64,000 nucleotides of DNA, from positions 9,240,501 to 9,304,500 of the forward strand of contig OX485808.1 of the NCBI GenBank assembly GCA_950295325.1, in the 5' to 3' direction. Both the position numbers and the translations under genes were made by a program. The notes beneath the pieces are model-generated. The model saw only the letters and a program-made list of their open reading frames with translations. It did not search any database and had not been told where the DNA came from. Numbering within the stretch: position 1 is the stretch's first letter; each line of letters begins with the position of its first letter. Of the stretch, positions 25,735 to 38,813 are shown in pieces. Origin of the DNA: Polytrichum commune. Lineage: Eukaryota > Streptophyta > Polytrichopsida > Polytrichales > Polytrichaceae.

Positions 25735-26660
25735 ATTCACAATCACGAGACGGAATCGAGAAACACACAAGCTCCCCTGTCCTGTGAATCAAATCACTTC
25801 CGGGCTCGATTCTTCAAAAACTGGAGCTCAACAGCACAACATGCAGGTTCTTCACGTGCAGGACGACTCAGAGAGCAGAAATAAACGGAATTCTTGTTCA
25901 GAGTACGTAAATATCAAATTACTCAAATGACGAATCCCGCGCAACGCTGCTGACTATGTGAGAACGCATACTGTAGGAGAAACTAAGGATCCGTTACCAA
26001 TCCAGAGTAGAACCAAAACAAAAATTTCAATCATCAGGGAGGCGATTGTCAACTCCCACAAGCTCCCTAGCCAGAGAACCAACTCACTTCTGGACTCAAA
26101 TCTTGGCTAACTGGAGCTCCGCAGCACAAGTTTGTATTTCCTCACGTCCAGAGCCGAATCCGATGGCAGAAACATGCGAATTCTTGTTCAGCATAAGCAA
26201 ATTTGAAGTCACTCCATCTACGAATTTCGCAGGACGTTGCTTACAATATAAGAACGCATACTGTAGGAGGAACTAAGGATCGTTACTTATCCAAAACAGA
26301 AGTATAAATAAATAAATAAATCCAGTTATCAGGGACGCGATTGTCAACTCAAACAAGCTCCCCTGTCCAGAGAATCAACTCGCTTCCGGACTGAATTCCT
26401 GATTATCTGGAGCTCTAAATGGAAAAATTGTCATTTCTTCATGTCCAGACACAAATTAGAGGGGAGAAACAAATTAATTCTCGTTCAGAAGACGTAAGTT
26501 TCAAGTTGTGTTACCTACTAAACTCGCACGACGCTGCTGACTATAAGAACGCATACTGGAAGAGGGACACAGGAGCCATTACTTCTCCGCCAAAAAAATA
26601 ATAATAATAATAATTTACTAGAAACTGGAAGAAACGCGATTTTTCAACTTACCGCAAGCC
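25735..26660. repeat. three diverged tandem copies of a 290-296 bp unit upstream of the callose synthase start
   Basis: Anchors recur in order. 'caagctccc' + 'tgtcc' or a variant lies near 25768, 26058 and 26353. 'ctggagctc' follows in each. 'gaattcttgttcag' or a variant comes next, then 'gaacgcatactg' with 'gcatactg' at 25965, 26255 and 26551. A partial fourth start lies at 26630-26660. The array sits 0.7-1.6 kb upstream of the start codon on the coding side, in the promoter or a 5' UTR intron. No frame is kept across copies. Confidence 0.85.
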
Positions 26661-26815
26661 TTGAGCGCGATCAATTTCGTCATCTCCAGAAGACAAACAG
26701 CCAAACCGAACGCATTCGACAAGCTCGACGAAGAGCCTCCTCTCTCTGCCTCTCGGAGGAGGCACTGGGAACTAAATCTTCTTCCGAGATAGAATTTGAG
26801 ATCACATTCGTACAT
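26653..26815 (-). other. possible 5' non-coding exon of the callose synthase gene
   Basis: On the minus strand a GA/CT-rich leader-like stretch ends at a strong donor, GCG|gtaagttg, with the exon edge at 26653. If it joined an acceptor just upstream of the start codon (an AG is present 3-10 bases before the ATG near 25027), the 290-bp tandem array would lie inside a 1.6-kb 5' UTR intron. The stretch also has an open frame from 26815 (65 codons), but that frame matches nothing in callose synthases. Only a transcript can decide this. Confidence 0.3.
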
Positions 26816-27319
26816 GTTAGAATCTACATAACATCCTGAATCTGCTCTCCCAGAAATCTAATACTTTTGTGGATAGTCTACAGGGTCCGACAACGTCCTA
26901 AAGAGTCTTCCCCGACTGTGTTCCCAGAGTTACCAACTCGTTCCCAAGGCACGTTCCCCTGTAGTGATAGAAGCACCCTATCCTACCTTGCACCATTTCA
27001 TAAGGAAGGTACATTCTAGCCAAATTTGAATGTTTCCAAGGCTATCTTGCCATTTGGAGATGAATGATTCCGCCGCATTTTGTTCCACCTCAAAAGTGTA
27101 TATAGTTTAGGTTAAAACACAACACGCCACAAGTATGAATCGATCCCGTACACACTCGTGCCAAAGGATGAAAGTTGGCGCCTCTTTGGTGCCCATCATT
27201 GCATTGGGAGTCGGAAGACGCAAAGTGAATACACGGGAGCCTCTTCTAGCTCGGGAATCGATTATCGGTTGATACGACCTCGTAGTTAACGTCGGAGACC
27301 TCGGACTATTCTAATGACA
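26816..27319. other. presumed promoter side of the callose synthase gene, no element identified
   Basis: This is about 500 bp beyond the candidate 5' exon. I see no convincing TATA box, gene or repeat boundary. Confidence 0.3.
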
Positions 27320-28100
27320 TTAAGTGGGGATGGATGTCTCACAAATGTATGGGGGCATCGTTGTTACCATGTCCCTTTCTTTACATGGATGGCCACCTTG
27401 AACCCCCGAGCCATGAGATTTGGGGGGTATTTCACACAATTCAAAGGTTGTTGAACATTGAAATTCAAAATCTCTCATAGATGGAAATTGTCCAGACAAT
27501 CCCACCTCACTTCACACTAGATCTTGAGGACCAAGAAACCGAAGAAGATAGCATCATGAATGAAGAACCCAAGAGTTCTACATGGCATAAAGTGGGTAAT
27601 GTATCATGGTCTACTGGATTTTATGTCAAAACCCACCTCAAAGAGGTGTGGGTCCAACACCAAAACTAAGAGACTATGCCACTTCAAAGACTTGACAACC
27701 CTTGATAAGTTATACCATATTCATTCATAAGCTTGTTGTGAGGCAAGATTCATGTGAATAAGATGATAATGACATTGTATCAGGTCAAGATCATGGTTGT
27801 GTATGTCTTTACACCACACGTAAGTCATGTGACACAAAAAAGAAGTTAATGTCATTTTCATGGTATGGCCTTCGGATGAGTTTCAAGAGCCCTCACAAAT
27901 TTCATGGTCACATCCTTGGGCCATAGTTCAAAGTGGCCCTTCGGTGAGCACATTAGAAGGCATGCGGTCCCCTTGTGTGTTCTTCCAACTCCACATACAA
28001 TTTGGAACGGTATGGATGGATTTAGCAGTTGCAAATCACATAGTTTCCATTTCAACTTCCAATGTTGAAGTTGAGATGCAAAAGTTATAATAAATCAAAG
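27320..28100. repeat. degenerate dispersed repeat, no gene
   Basis: Contains fragments of the repeat family seen at 5830-6110 and 39-42 kb ('atggtctac', 'caaaatctctcat', 'catgtgaataagatg'). Short frames at 27481-27669 and 27860-28090 show no family features and no splice support. Confidence 0.4.
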
Positions 28101-28639
28101 TGAAGGCTGATTTTGTTCACTTGTGAACCTAGAATGATGGTTATATTTTGCACACATACTCCAACCTCATTGTAACACATGTCTTTCTAGTGTCCAATGT
28201 GGACTAACAAGCTTTGTCATACACCACACAAATAAGATGTCCAATGAAATAGAGCGACCGCATGAAGCCCACACACCTTAGACATCGAAACAAGGATTAA
28301 GTTGTTGAGCTAATTCATCGTTGAGAGGAAATCGTCTTATGTGTCTCATCCATCCAACAGAGTCATATGCCCCCTTGTAGTTTGTCGTTGATTCATCTCA
28401 AAGAACTTCAACTAGACTAATTCAAGATCTTTGAGGCTAATTCCACACTACATATTATTTGAGGGCTTCTATGCGGGATGAATGAGAAGAACGCTCCTAT
28501 GTGATAATTTCCTCTTTGCCCAGGCCTCAATTTGTCCAAGTCCATAAGTTAACCTAACATGAAGGACCGGTCCACGTTCTAAGCCGACTCATTGACCCTT
28601 GGGTAGACTAGTCTTCATGGACTAAGTTAAATTACAATT

Positions 28640-29725
28640 GTCGGTGGATTTCCGTGCAATGAACTGGTCGAATTTGAGAAATAAACCGGTTGAAGCTCAT
28701 CAAGACTTCAGGACAATCTCCCATCGTTTTAGAGAAATCTATAGAATATACCCCAATTTAATGAAGGAAAACTGAAAGATGACAACATGTACCATAGCTC
28801 TCTAGTAGCTTGGGCAAAAAATCATTTTTTTAGGGATGCCTAAATTTTTGGGAAATTAATTTCGTTCAACGTCAAAAGCAAAAACACATTCAAAGTGTGC
28901 TTAAAATCACAATAATGCAAGTAAATAAGGAATGTTGGTTAAGGGAAGTGTTTAGGTTAATCGTAGCCGCCATAGATGAAACTAGGATAACCATTCATGA
29001 ATTATAAAAATGACTTGGATGAATGTCTAACTTATTTTACATATACTTTTTGAATCTGCCCAATTTTAGAATATTGTTTTTCTGGACTGCCTAACTTACT
29101 TTCGCACTTTAATTAATTATTAAGCATAAAGGTGCGCAAGCTACTAGAGAACTACGGTAACCGGCTGGGCTTGGAAACACACTAAGATTTCGACCGATCG
29201 TTGCCCAAAATCTCCCCGGGCACGGTTCCCAAGCCATCTTCAACAAATGTGTTTCCCATATGCTTTAGGCCAACCGGGCTCTCATACCAAGGCTTACCGA
29301 TGTTGTACAAGCCTTAGCCATTTCCGCCGATAGATATTAGACTAGGTCTTCATGCAACGACAATGGCTAAGAGCATGATATTAGACCCATAAACCATGCA
29401 TGCGAGCTCCTTCTTATTTACTCCATGAGAGTTTTTACTCCAAAAACGGAACCCACGATCCCATAACCTTGGGTGCATGTTCACAACCCGTGATCGGGGA
29501 GATTTTGGGGCATAATCGGTTGAGATCCTAGTGTTTGCAAGTCCAACCGGTTACGTGTTGTTGACATCCTCCGGTTTTCCCTTATGAATTTGGGGTATAT
29601 TCTTCTAAAGATTCTTCTAAAATGATCGGTAATTATCCTGCAGTCTTGAGCTTCAACCGGTTATTTCTCAAACTCAACCGGTTCATTTGTAACTAACTGC
29701 CGGTTCTCCCTGGTCATTGGTTTAC
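28640..29725. mobile_element. foldback element with long inverted arms (ACCGGTT-rich family)
   Basis: The right arm (about 29490-29720) carries 'ggagattttgggg', 'ccaaccggttac', 'ggggtatattct', 'gtcttgagcttcaaccggtt', 'tttctcaaactcaaccggtt' and 'ctgccggttctcc'. The same string in inverted order is present on the left as 28640-28791 plus 29158-29240, the two pieces being separated by the MITE at 28792-29157. The spacer is 29240-29490. There is no coding frame. Related single arms occur at 35685-35905 and 42515-43490, so this is a repeat family. Confidence 0.75.
28792..29157. mobile_element. MITE with TA target duplication (mariner/Stowaway type), 366 bp
   Basis: The ends are CCATAGCTCTCTAGTAGCTTG-like on the left and CTACTAGAGAACTACGG on the right, inverted with two mismatches in the outer 17. 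Both sides are flanked by TA (28790-28791 and 29158-29159). The opposite arm of the host foldback element has the same locus without insertion ('caacacgTAaccgg' against 'caacatgTA...TAaccgg'), which fixes the boundaries. The interior is AT-rich with no coding frame, as expected for a non-autonomous Tc1/mariner-derived MITE. Confidence 0.85.
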
Positions 29726-31300
29726 AACACCTACCATTGGGGAGGGTAAAAAATGATGATCTTTATGTACATCTCGGAGATTGTTAAATTAAGGCGGTTT
29801 AGCACCTCAATCAAGATCAGAGCCCACGTAGGTTGCTTAGTGCATTTTAAGAATGGTGTATGGCCTGAATTCAACACTTAGGGAGGGTTAAAATCCAGTG
29901 TACGTAGGATTTATGAAAGACTTCCACATGATTCAAGGACTATAAAAAACGTATTATCCCATGACAAGTAAGGTAGATAGACCTTTAAATGTGGGCCATT
30001 CAGAAGAAGAAAAATATTAATAATCTAGGGGTTCAAGATAAAGACCTTAGGATTTATGTCGAGTAGGCTTAGTTTTGCACGCATGTTTCATGATATTTGG
30101 ATGAGAATCGCAACATCATATGCCCATAAAAGGGATGGAAATTCCCAATGTTTGTTATTGATCGTCTTCCTCATCTTGCACTCCCGTTTGCCAACACCTA
30201 GGGTTTCAATTCCACTTTGTCGAGACTAGTGTGATGCATGATGGTAATGTGATATTAAACCCTAGATCTGCAATTTGTAAGTAGATTTTTATAAATAACA
30301 AAATCCTAATTTTCTTGTTGCATATTCCATTCAAGTTTTACTCTTAGAATTATTTGCTTCATGTTGTTGTAGTTGTATGATGTGTCTCTCAAAAGTTTTA
30401 CACTAGTATGGTTTTGCAATGGTATGCATGAATCATGCTTTTTGTTGCCATGTTTTTTTGCACCACTTTTCGAATGTGTATACTTCTAAATTCTTATTTT
30501 TTATCATAAGCAAAAGAGACTACCAAAAAACTGCAAAACACATTGGCAATATAACTAGTGGTAAGGTGGAATAAAATAGGCCAACTTGAGCGAATTGAAT
30601 AATTATAGGGAGCTTTACAATCACGTCTTGGAAGCAAACAACCCCCTCAACCACACACGTGGTGCACAAAAATCCTATACAGTGACCCACATGAGGATCA
30701 GAGACCTTGAATCAGTCTATTGAGGTTACTTTAGTATGAATCTATAATAAATTTATAGAGACAGATCTTTATTACACCCCTACTTGTATGTGTTAGGAGA
30801 TGAAGTTACCTAAATGTCACAATAAGCTTAGTAGAATGATGCTATTGAGCCCTTGAAACGTGCCATGGCGTTGATATGTTAGGAAGTGCTTTAGTATGGC
30901 CAATAATATGGGCCACATCATTGGGCTTATTTCCATAGTAAGTTTATTGTGAATAATGTATGTCTATCTGTCTGTCTAGCAGGAACGGAGGAGATCAAGG
31001 GAGGAGGGTTACATCGGTCAAATCCGACGGTCGAGAAAGCACAGGCAACGTGGCCTCACTAGAAGCCAGAAGTTGCTTTCATCGCCCATAGACTTCTTCT
31101 CGATAATGTTGGTATATAATATTTTTTCCAGCCCACAACATTGAATTGAGCACCTAGTGGGGCTAATATTGTGGGCCATATTCTTGATTTGGTATTGACA
31201 TTAGTGTATGTGTGTGTATATATATAGAGAGAGAGATTATGTTAATGATTTTGGGTTCTTTAAATAAAATAATAAGCTTATGCACTGTTTTCCTTCACAA
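29726..31300. other. intergenic, no gene recognised
   Basis: AT-rich DNA with a short TG/TA/GA simple-repeat run near 31205-31237. No gene or element boundary is supported. Confidence 0.4.
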
Positions 31301-34300
31301 ATTTTAACAGTGTAGATTACACTATCAAATTCCACATTAGAAACCATATTATAGATCCATTCACATTTCATATCATAATTAGCGTAAAAGGGTAGCAAAA
31401 GTAATTGTTGAAGGGTACACCATAGGTTGCAACAAACTTAAGTTAATAGTTGTATGCAAGAAGTTCCTTGGGGACTTTTCAAGATTTTAAAGGTTACAAG
31501 TTGTTTCATGTTACAAGCATGTCTTGAGGGCACATTGCTAAGTGGAAATTTCGGTGCTATGTTTGTGTAAATTTAGGGTTCAAATGGCCTTAGGTGCCAT
31601 CTTTTAGGTTAGTGGAAACACAAAGTGCTACACTCTTATTGAGATTGTTAACGTTGGGGTTTTTGAGTAAGGGTGGGAGGCATTTTGACAAATGATTAGA
31701 GAATTGGGAACGTTTGGGTTTATGTGTTCAAATGGGGTTGGTTGTGCTACAAATATGGAGGGGAAGGTTGCAAATCTACTGCATGGTTGTTTTTTGGAGC
31801 AGAAATGTGCAATTCTAGAAGTGAGAATGCAATTAGCATGAGGCAAGTAAGGATCAACGTTGGGTGCAGTAGTGGAAATGGTTTGTGTACTTGTGCACTA
31901 ACTTAGTGGCACTCTAACCCCCTCAAGGCCAAAAGCATGGGAGTGTGCACTGCTTGAAGCGGTGACTCTTATCATGTTTGAGGTGTTCAAAACCAAGATG
32001 GTAGAGGAGTGTCGAGGGGTATGAATGTGGAGTGTGTCCAAAGTCACAATGAGAGGCATAGAGTACTATGTCGGCCCCTTACTTGGACCATTTTTTGGGG
32101 GTTTGGCAATGTGTCTCCAAGCCTTTTCATAGAGAAATATGTTACAAGAGAATAAGGCAAAAGCAATTTTGGACTTTCTTGATTAGGTGTGATCATATTG
32201 GATTCAAGCTACAATTCACAATTTTACTTCCATAATTGGATGGAATGTTGATGAGGAACGTGCCAAAAGCTTTGTAGTGGCATTCATTGTTTCTTTGTTG
32301 CTAATGAGTTTCATGCACATTTTTGTAAATACTTCTTGATAATGATGGTTGAGAGATAGCTATGAGTTGCGATGCATAGGTTGGTTGACATCTTGTCGAT
32401 TATGTTGTTAAGGAGTTGGAAGCATGTGGTTGTTGGAAGAAATATTTTTGCCCATTATGTGTCATGTGGATTCCTCCTTTGTCTGGCGGAAGTAGATCCA
32501 CCCACGTTGTGTGATGTTTTTATTTATTAGGAAAATGATTTTTTTTCTCATTTTCCTTTCGATGGCCATGTTGGGATTCAACTGGGTTCTCATGTGACAC
32601 TATATCGTGGGATTTCACATTAAGAGTGAATTTATCATAGCAATATGCAAATTTTATGTGCTATCAATGTTCAACTTGGATGGATTTTGGAGAGTGGGAC
32701 TTGTCCTAAAAGACCCTTGTTGAGGGTGAGGTTAATCCATAGACGTGTTAGGCATTTGCAATGAGGAGGGGAATCTACTAAGCAAAGGCCAATCTTTGAT
32801 TTTGTGTTGTGTTGGCCAATCTATGGAGGTGTTGCCAGTAACAAAACATTTCCATTTCATGAGGTGGTTGAGAGAAACCATTTTACAAGCAATTAAAAAA
32901 CATATACGAGGTCTTTGTTGTATTGGTCAATATGGAAACCAAGAAGGGATGTGGATGATAACAAGGTGATAGCCTCCAAGTAGGGACCTGCCAAAAGTTG
33001 GGCCGAGAGATATTTTCTAGGGTGTGCAAGGTGGGCAAGTGTGCATGATGTTGTAGGATTTTTTTGGACAAAACGATGTTGTTTGTGGTGGTCACCTTTA
33101 CATTGTACATTGTGGAAATGTAGGGTTCACATGACTTGGGAACAATGATGGGAGAGTCGGTCTATTATGTACTTGAAATATATATGGTTGTCAAGGGATT
33201 TGTTTAGCGACCATTTGCTAAAGACAAGTGGTGGGAGATGAACACTCGTATGATTTGAAGTGGTCCACACTGTTTGTGTGCATTAGGTGCTACCCAACAA
33301 GGCATGAAATGTACTTTTTGTATGCAGCTCCAAAATGAGTTCATTTTGTTTTGGATTTCATATGGTAATAGAAGACAAATGTGCCTTTTAGAAGATAGAT
33401 TTTGATCCTTGGGGATGGGGGGTTGACTTTTTTTTTTAAAAGTTGGAATGGTACAACCAAAGATATGGTATATTCTATTAGTTGTACCTTTTTTTTTGAA
33501 TATTTTAGAGGTAATATATGATGGATAGAATGTTCCATATTGGATTATAACTAATATAAGGTCTTATTTAACATATCCGACTTTTTTTAGATACAACATA
33601 TTATGTAGGATATATTATCTTCATGTTGATAATGAAGCAATTGCATGTTGTTTGTGCCAATGTTTTTGTAATGACAACAATTTTGAAACCTAAGTTATTG
33701 AAGTTTAGAACTTACAATCGTCAATGCCAAAGGAAGTGATATTTTGAACTCAATGTCTTTTAGTGCCATTCTTTGATAAGTTATTCTTAGTTTTGGCACT
33801 CAAATTGTTAGAAATATCTCTATCTTTATTTTTTATATTTCACTATTCTAATTTATTTCAATTCATTATGATAAACTAAGGGGCTAAATAAACACCCTTT
33901 CAAACTTTGTAAGTCATTATATGGACCCTTAAAACACTATGAATTAGATTCTTAAGTAATGAAACGGTTCATTTATTTAATCCAAGCTATCAAAATAACC
34001 CCTACAATAATACCCCTATGTTGCATGTGATGTACAACCCTCCTCAAGGACTCATCTCTATAATTTCAACCAATTATTATTTTTTCTAATTAGAAACGTG
34101 TTAAAATCCCTCTATCAATCAACAAGTATTTCTCACTGACAACTCAATGTAGCGGTGACACAAAACCTTAAGAAGTTCATTCATGAACATTATGATTCAA
34201 AAACTACAATAAATATGATATTTAGTGTCATTTACTATTTGGAATTATGCAATGCTATATTTATTTACTGTATATCTCATATTTTACCAACAGATGTGAA

Positions 34301-34589
34301 ATTGGCACTTTGAACATTATAGAAGATCAACAACTTTACTTGATAAAAAGAACATCAACAGTAAAAGATATAACACTATGTGAATCCACATAGTAATGAC
34401 AATAAATATCATATTTAGTGTATTCAAAGAGCAAAACTTATAGGTGGGCTTTTCCATTCATTTATTAATGGAATTTCTTGGGACTTAATAGATTTCAAAG
34501 TAGATTCTATGAAATTCTAGGAGTCCATGCATATTAATAAATTAACTTACTAAGAAGGTTAACTAAAATGTACTCATATTTTTATACCC
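31300..34589. other. degenerate repeat DNA, no gene recognised
   Basis: Many short frames on both strands (for example 31724-31906, 32745-32969 and 33341-33538 complement) are full of stops and match no family I know. GC-poor tracts of T and A are common from 33400 on. It is probably an old transposon, but no diagnostic motif remains. Confidence 0.35.
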
Positions 34590-35441
34590 GGGGGGTGCAC
34601 CTTCATACAAGTGTGTTTTTGTAAAATTATGCAACATGTGTACAATTTCAATTCGCCACAATGCGGTACACCTCATCACCTAGACATTAGAAGCCAACAA
34701 ACACATCCGATTCTACACATTAACAAATGCAGGCAACCTCAACAACTTGAACCAAGAACAACCGGTCCCATAATGGTTCATAGAATGTACATGCCCACAA
34801 ACAAGTTGCCAATGCCAAGCCAGACTAAGACCATATATCCTATGTATAATCGGAGTCCCAAACCACACTCCAACACCGTTACTACCCTCACCCACCCACA
34901 CAATACAATTCATTGAATTCACATACTGCCATGACAGATTCCCCGAACAAGCCCTCACACAAAAACACGCAAAATACGACCCACTAATTAACACTATACA
35001 AAACAAAGGCTGGAAAACGAACCCCCTTATCACTATTACAGTTGGAGTAAGAGGAGCTATACACGAACAATCTATCAACCAACTAGCCAACCTCAAAATC
35101 CCAAAGACTAGCATCAAAACTCTCATGTAAAATATACATCAAAATGCCATTAAATACCCAACATGCCTCGTACTCAACAAAAGGAAACTTGAAAATAAAC
35201 AAACTACCATCTCACCTCCCTAAAATGGGACTAAATTTTAATATTATTTTATTTTTATTTACTTACTAATAGAGCTCACCTCCCAAAAGAGGCATAACTC
35301 CCCATGCTACAACATGGTCCGCCGTGTTAAGCATTTGGATAACGGGCTCGCATTCATGCCGGTACAATGTGCAGGTGTAATTTTTCTTTTCTTTTCTTTT
35401 CTTTCTTCTGTACAATTTCAATAATAATAATAAAAATAACA
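34590..35441 (+). mobile_element. 5'-truncated non-LTR (LINE) retrotransposon, 3' end
   Basis: The plus-strand frame through 34645-35224 reads as the C-terminal end of a LINE-type polyprotein: a Cys-rich stretch (CTCPQTSCQCQAR), then TIQFIEFTYCHDRFPEQAL, QKHAKYDPLI, GWKTNPLITITVGVRGAIHE and KLENKQTTISPP, ended by a stop. It is interrupted by in-frame stops (near 34690, 34770 and 35128), so it is dead. It is followed by about 200 bp of 3' UTR and a TAA-type tail (aataataataataaaaataa) at about 35420-35441, the usual 3' end of such elements. The family identity rests on recalled resemblance of the FTYCHDRF...GWK block in plant and algal retroelements. The minus-strand frame at 34713-35126 is a shadow. 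Confidence 0.6.
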
Positions 35442-35684
35442 GTTTAGAGACATTTAAATTTCACGTCTATGTAACCATTAACATAAGTATATAATATTTT
35501 GGAAAAAAATTAACCCCTGTCATATGTACCCTCCAAAACCTAACTAATAAATTTGTAAAAAAATTTCACCTCTGATATTTGACTCAAAATCATTTAAGTT
35601 TGCAATATGTGTCATCACAACTTATGCAATTATTGCTTCTAACCCCACCATCAAACGATTAATAAGATTGTATGTTCACTTGTT

Positions 35685-35905
35685 GTTGGTTCTTTTGGGG
35701 CATGATCGGTCAAATTCTTGGTGGTTCCAAGTTCAATTGGTTACATGTTGATTTCCTTTCTAAATGAAGGTATATTCCATAGATTCCTCTAAAATGATGG
35801 GTTGAACCTAATTTTCATGAAGTCTTGAATTTCAACCAGTTATTTCCTTGAACTCAACCGGTTCGTTTGTAACTAGTGGCCAGTTCTCCCCATTCATTGC
35901 TTTTT
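35685..35905 (+). repeat. single arm of the ACCGGTT foldback family
   Basis: Follows the arm at 29490-29720 in order: 'ttttggggcat-atcgg', 'gttac', 'tgttga', 'ggtatattcc', 'cctctaaaatgat', 'tgaagtcttga', 'ttcaacc-gttattt', 'actcaaccggttc' and 'gtaacta'. It is diverged and has no matching inverted partner nearby. Confidence 0.65.
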
Positions 35906-36479
35906 GATACCAACATAAGCTAGTCTTTGTGTTTGATGAATAGTCCATCAAGTTAATTGGATCCCTTTACTCCACCCAATGAACACCAAACTTTCTATGC
36001 ATCTACCAACCCTCCCAACAAACGGACTAAATCATTTTTTTAATAATTTTAACTTAAGATGTGTTTAAAAAAAACACACCAGAAGCACAACCAAGATTTA
36101 GCATAGTGGCACTAGAATACAAGTACAAATGTTGTATTGTTTTGAAAGGTCTTCCATACATTAACATAACTATGAGTTATGATTTGTGTAGCATATGTAT
36201 ACATAGTATGACAAAGTTCAAATCAATACCCCTTTTGTGCAGTCACGTGTAGTCATACGTGTTTAGTACAATGCAACCCTTGGGATTTTACAAGTGCCCT
36301 TGGAGGCTCCTTCAAGGATTTGAAAACAATGAAATTCTATATTCATGAATTTCATGGTTTGATTATAATGGTATTGGGCGTATTTCTTTTGGCATTGATT
36401 TTGAAGTAAGATTGACTTAATCCAATACATCACGTTAGTGAACTTGGTAACCGGTGTACCCACGTGAACCTCAATATAA

Positions 36480-36510
36480 TAATCATAATCATAATCATAA
36501 TCATAATCAT
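36480..36510. repeat. hexanucleotide microsatellite (ATAATC)n
   Basis: About five perfect tandem copies of ATAATC. The minus-strand frame through it reads Asp-Tyr repeats and is an artefact. Confidence 0.9.
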
Positions 36511-37267
36511 GCAATCTAACGTAAATTTGAGCCTGTTTGCCCTATCATGTTCAAGAATTTTCTTGTTGCAGGGTGGGCTCTTGGCTTCCTACATACCTAG
36601 CTAGTTTCATTTTTATTTCATTTTTCTTTATTTTTTCTCCCGTCAAGTAGAGAGAAAATTTCACAACTAATAATAGAACCTCCAACCACTCCATTCAAAA
36701 TTGGATACCTCTCTACTATCACCTGGTAGTTTAGGGTCATCTGGGACCAACCTCAATACATATAGAGATACAATAGTGATTCATATGTTACCACGAGTTT
36801 CAGGAAGTATGCTTATGAGGAAAACACTTAATTACTTTCAAATAAGTAATTATCCCACTAGCCACTTGTACCATTAAGTAGCTTCCAAACTCTTTTGTTG
36901 TCATAGTTGCTTAGTAGTGTACTAGGATAATGCACTTAGCCCTAGTGTTCTTTATCACATAAAATAATGCATGTAGCACAATGGGAGCCCCATTGGAACA
37001 CATGCCCTTGTTTTATAAAGTTGTATTACATATTTCTAGAAACAATTGTACAGCCACAAGATGGAACAAAGTGCCTACAAGAGAGAGAGCAAAAGAGCGG
37101 AAGCAGGAACAAGAGTGCCGACAAGAGAGAGAGAGCAGCGAAGGGCAGCGGCGGATATCTGACAGCGAGCGAAGGAGCGGAAGACATTTGGCATCCAAGG
37201 AGCAGACCAGGCAAATGAGATGGATTGACCCAGCTTACCCGGTTATATAGGCCACGGGAACAAGCTT

Positions 37268-38813
37268 GGGTAGCAGAGCGTGACCCTAGGAAGTGGGAAT
37301 AGGGTTAAGTTGAGAACCGAAGAGACACCAATTAAATTAAGCATGTGCACAAATTAAGTGGATGAATGAGGACAAGATGAATACATAACTACTAAACACC
37401 AAGAGTTATGTAAATCATGGAGACATCTTAATGTGATAGATATAGAAAATAAGAAGTGAAGACCCTAAATCCAGGTTTAAAATAGATGACGTACTATATT
37501 TAGCCGCAACTGATATTCAAGGAATTTTGAAGGAAGCTAGATGTTAAAAACTATATAAGAGGCCAAAGTTAAGGACCCTAATACACTTCATTTCACCACG
37601 AAGACTCTACATGAGTGTCGGGAGTCTTTGGTCTCTCTCTCAAAGCTTGGGTAGCTATCCGAGGCATATTCAAACCCTAACTCGGGGGTATTAGAAATAA
37701 TATTGCGCCAAGGAAATAAAAGATTTCGGTTTGCTTACCCCGGTACTAAGATTCCTCAAAAGGAATTGGGAGCATGAAAGCATCAAGGTAAATTATGGAA
37801 TGGATCACATTGGTGTGGGTGATGGGAGATACCTTGAAGGAAGGTAAAAGTGCATAATTACTCAACGGTCCGTTCGAGGGGATTTCCAAACCACGAACTC
37901 GAGCCGGCCAAACGAGGAAATGACGTCATTATAGTGAACGTGGCCACTCATCAATAGGAAGGGAGGTTTCGAGGATGTCGGCGATCGGGCAAGTCACGCC
38001 TATTGTGATTAGATCCTTTAATCATCACACAATGCCGAAACCGAACTAAGGTAAATTAAGGGAAAAGAAGGGGAAACACAGGATTTCGAATGAAAGCTCC
38101 GACCATATTTACATTCCTTGAGACATCCCCTTTGACGAAGGAGGTATTTACTCTAAATCCTTGTAATTGGAGAGCTCCTAGGGATAGGCATGCAAGGTAA
38201 GGAGTATCTCTTATACCCGATACTCTTCTAGTCAATTCAATGGGATTTGAATAAAGGAGGACGGGTGAAGTTAACCCCGTTACATGCATGTGCAAAGGTG
38301 TTGGGCATTAAAAGTTGGATTTCCTAAAGATAATTTGAAATTCATAAGAGACCATGGGTGTTATTATAACATAACGTGGTATCGAGTTCGTAAATAAATG
38401 TTGGAGAAACTAGAGAATTCTCATGAGTTCCATTTAGTGAGAGAGTATGCTTGAAGCTATAAACTCTCTTAAGGGAACATTCTTGGAATAATTGAGAGAA
38501 TAAGCAAGGTTTTAGTCATTCAAACCATGAAAGAGTTTGGAATAACTCTCTTAGATAGTAGACATAAGAATGGTGTTCCTCTAAGAACACTTAACCTTGA
38601 CATTAGGATTTAGGGGAACGTTAACTTAGAATCCTAGGGCACCTACCCCTCGGAGATTCACTCGACGAGAATACCATATTAAATTAGTATGCATCAATCC
38701 ACCTTCATAATGGAAACATAAAGAGGGCTAATTTGGATAGGAGTAATGTCTGTGTAAACCGGTCAGTAGCGGGTTACACCGTCTAAGGCTGAGGGTTGAA
38801 GGTGACCTCGACA
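37268..38813 (+). mobile_element. retrotransposon-like direct repeat, copy A (1.55 kb)
   Basis: Nearly collinear with 43498-45041, from 'gggtagcaagg' or 'gggtagcagag' at the start to 'gaaggtgacctcgaca' at the end, with high identity over most of the length. At 38377 the motif TGGTATC follows 'ttataacataac', resembling the junction of an LTR with an initiator-Met primer-binding site. If so, the LTR would be about 37268-38376 followed by a 0.44-kb leader. The upstream 37090-37267 is also related to 42350-42530. There are no gag or pol frames, so the element is non-autonomous or a fragment. Confidence 0.6.

Noticed and set aside
34713..35126. 137-codon minus-strand frame with membrane-like composition
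   Set aside because: It is the shadow of the degenerate plus-strand LINE coding region, which has family-like motifs in its own frame.
36967..37250. Overlapping frames on both strands rich in Glu/Arg/Lys or Leu/Ser
   Set aside because: They are generated by a GA-rich purine tract. The related sequence at 42350-42530 does not conserve any of the frames.
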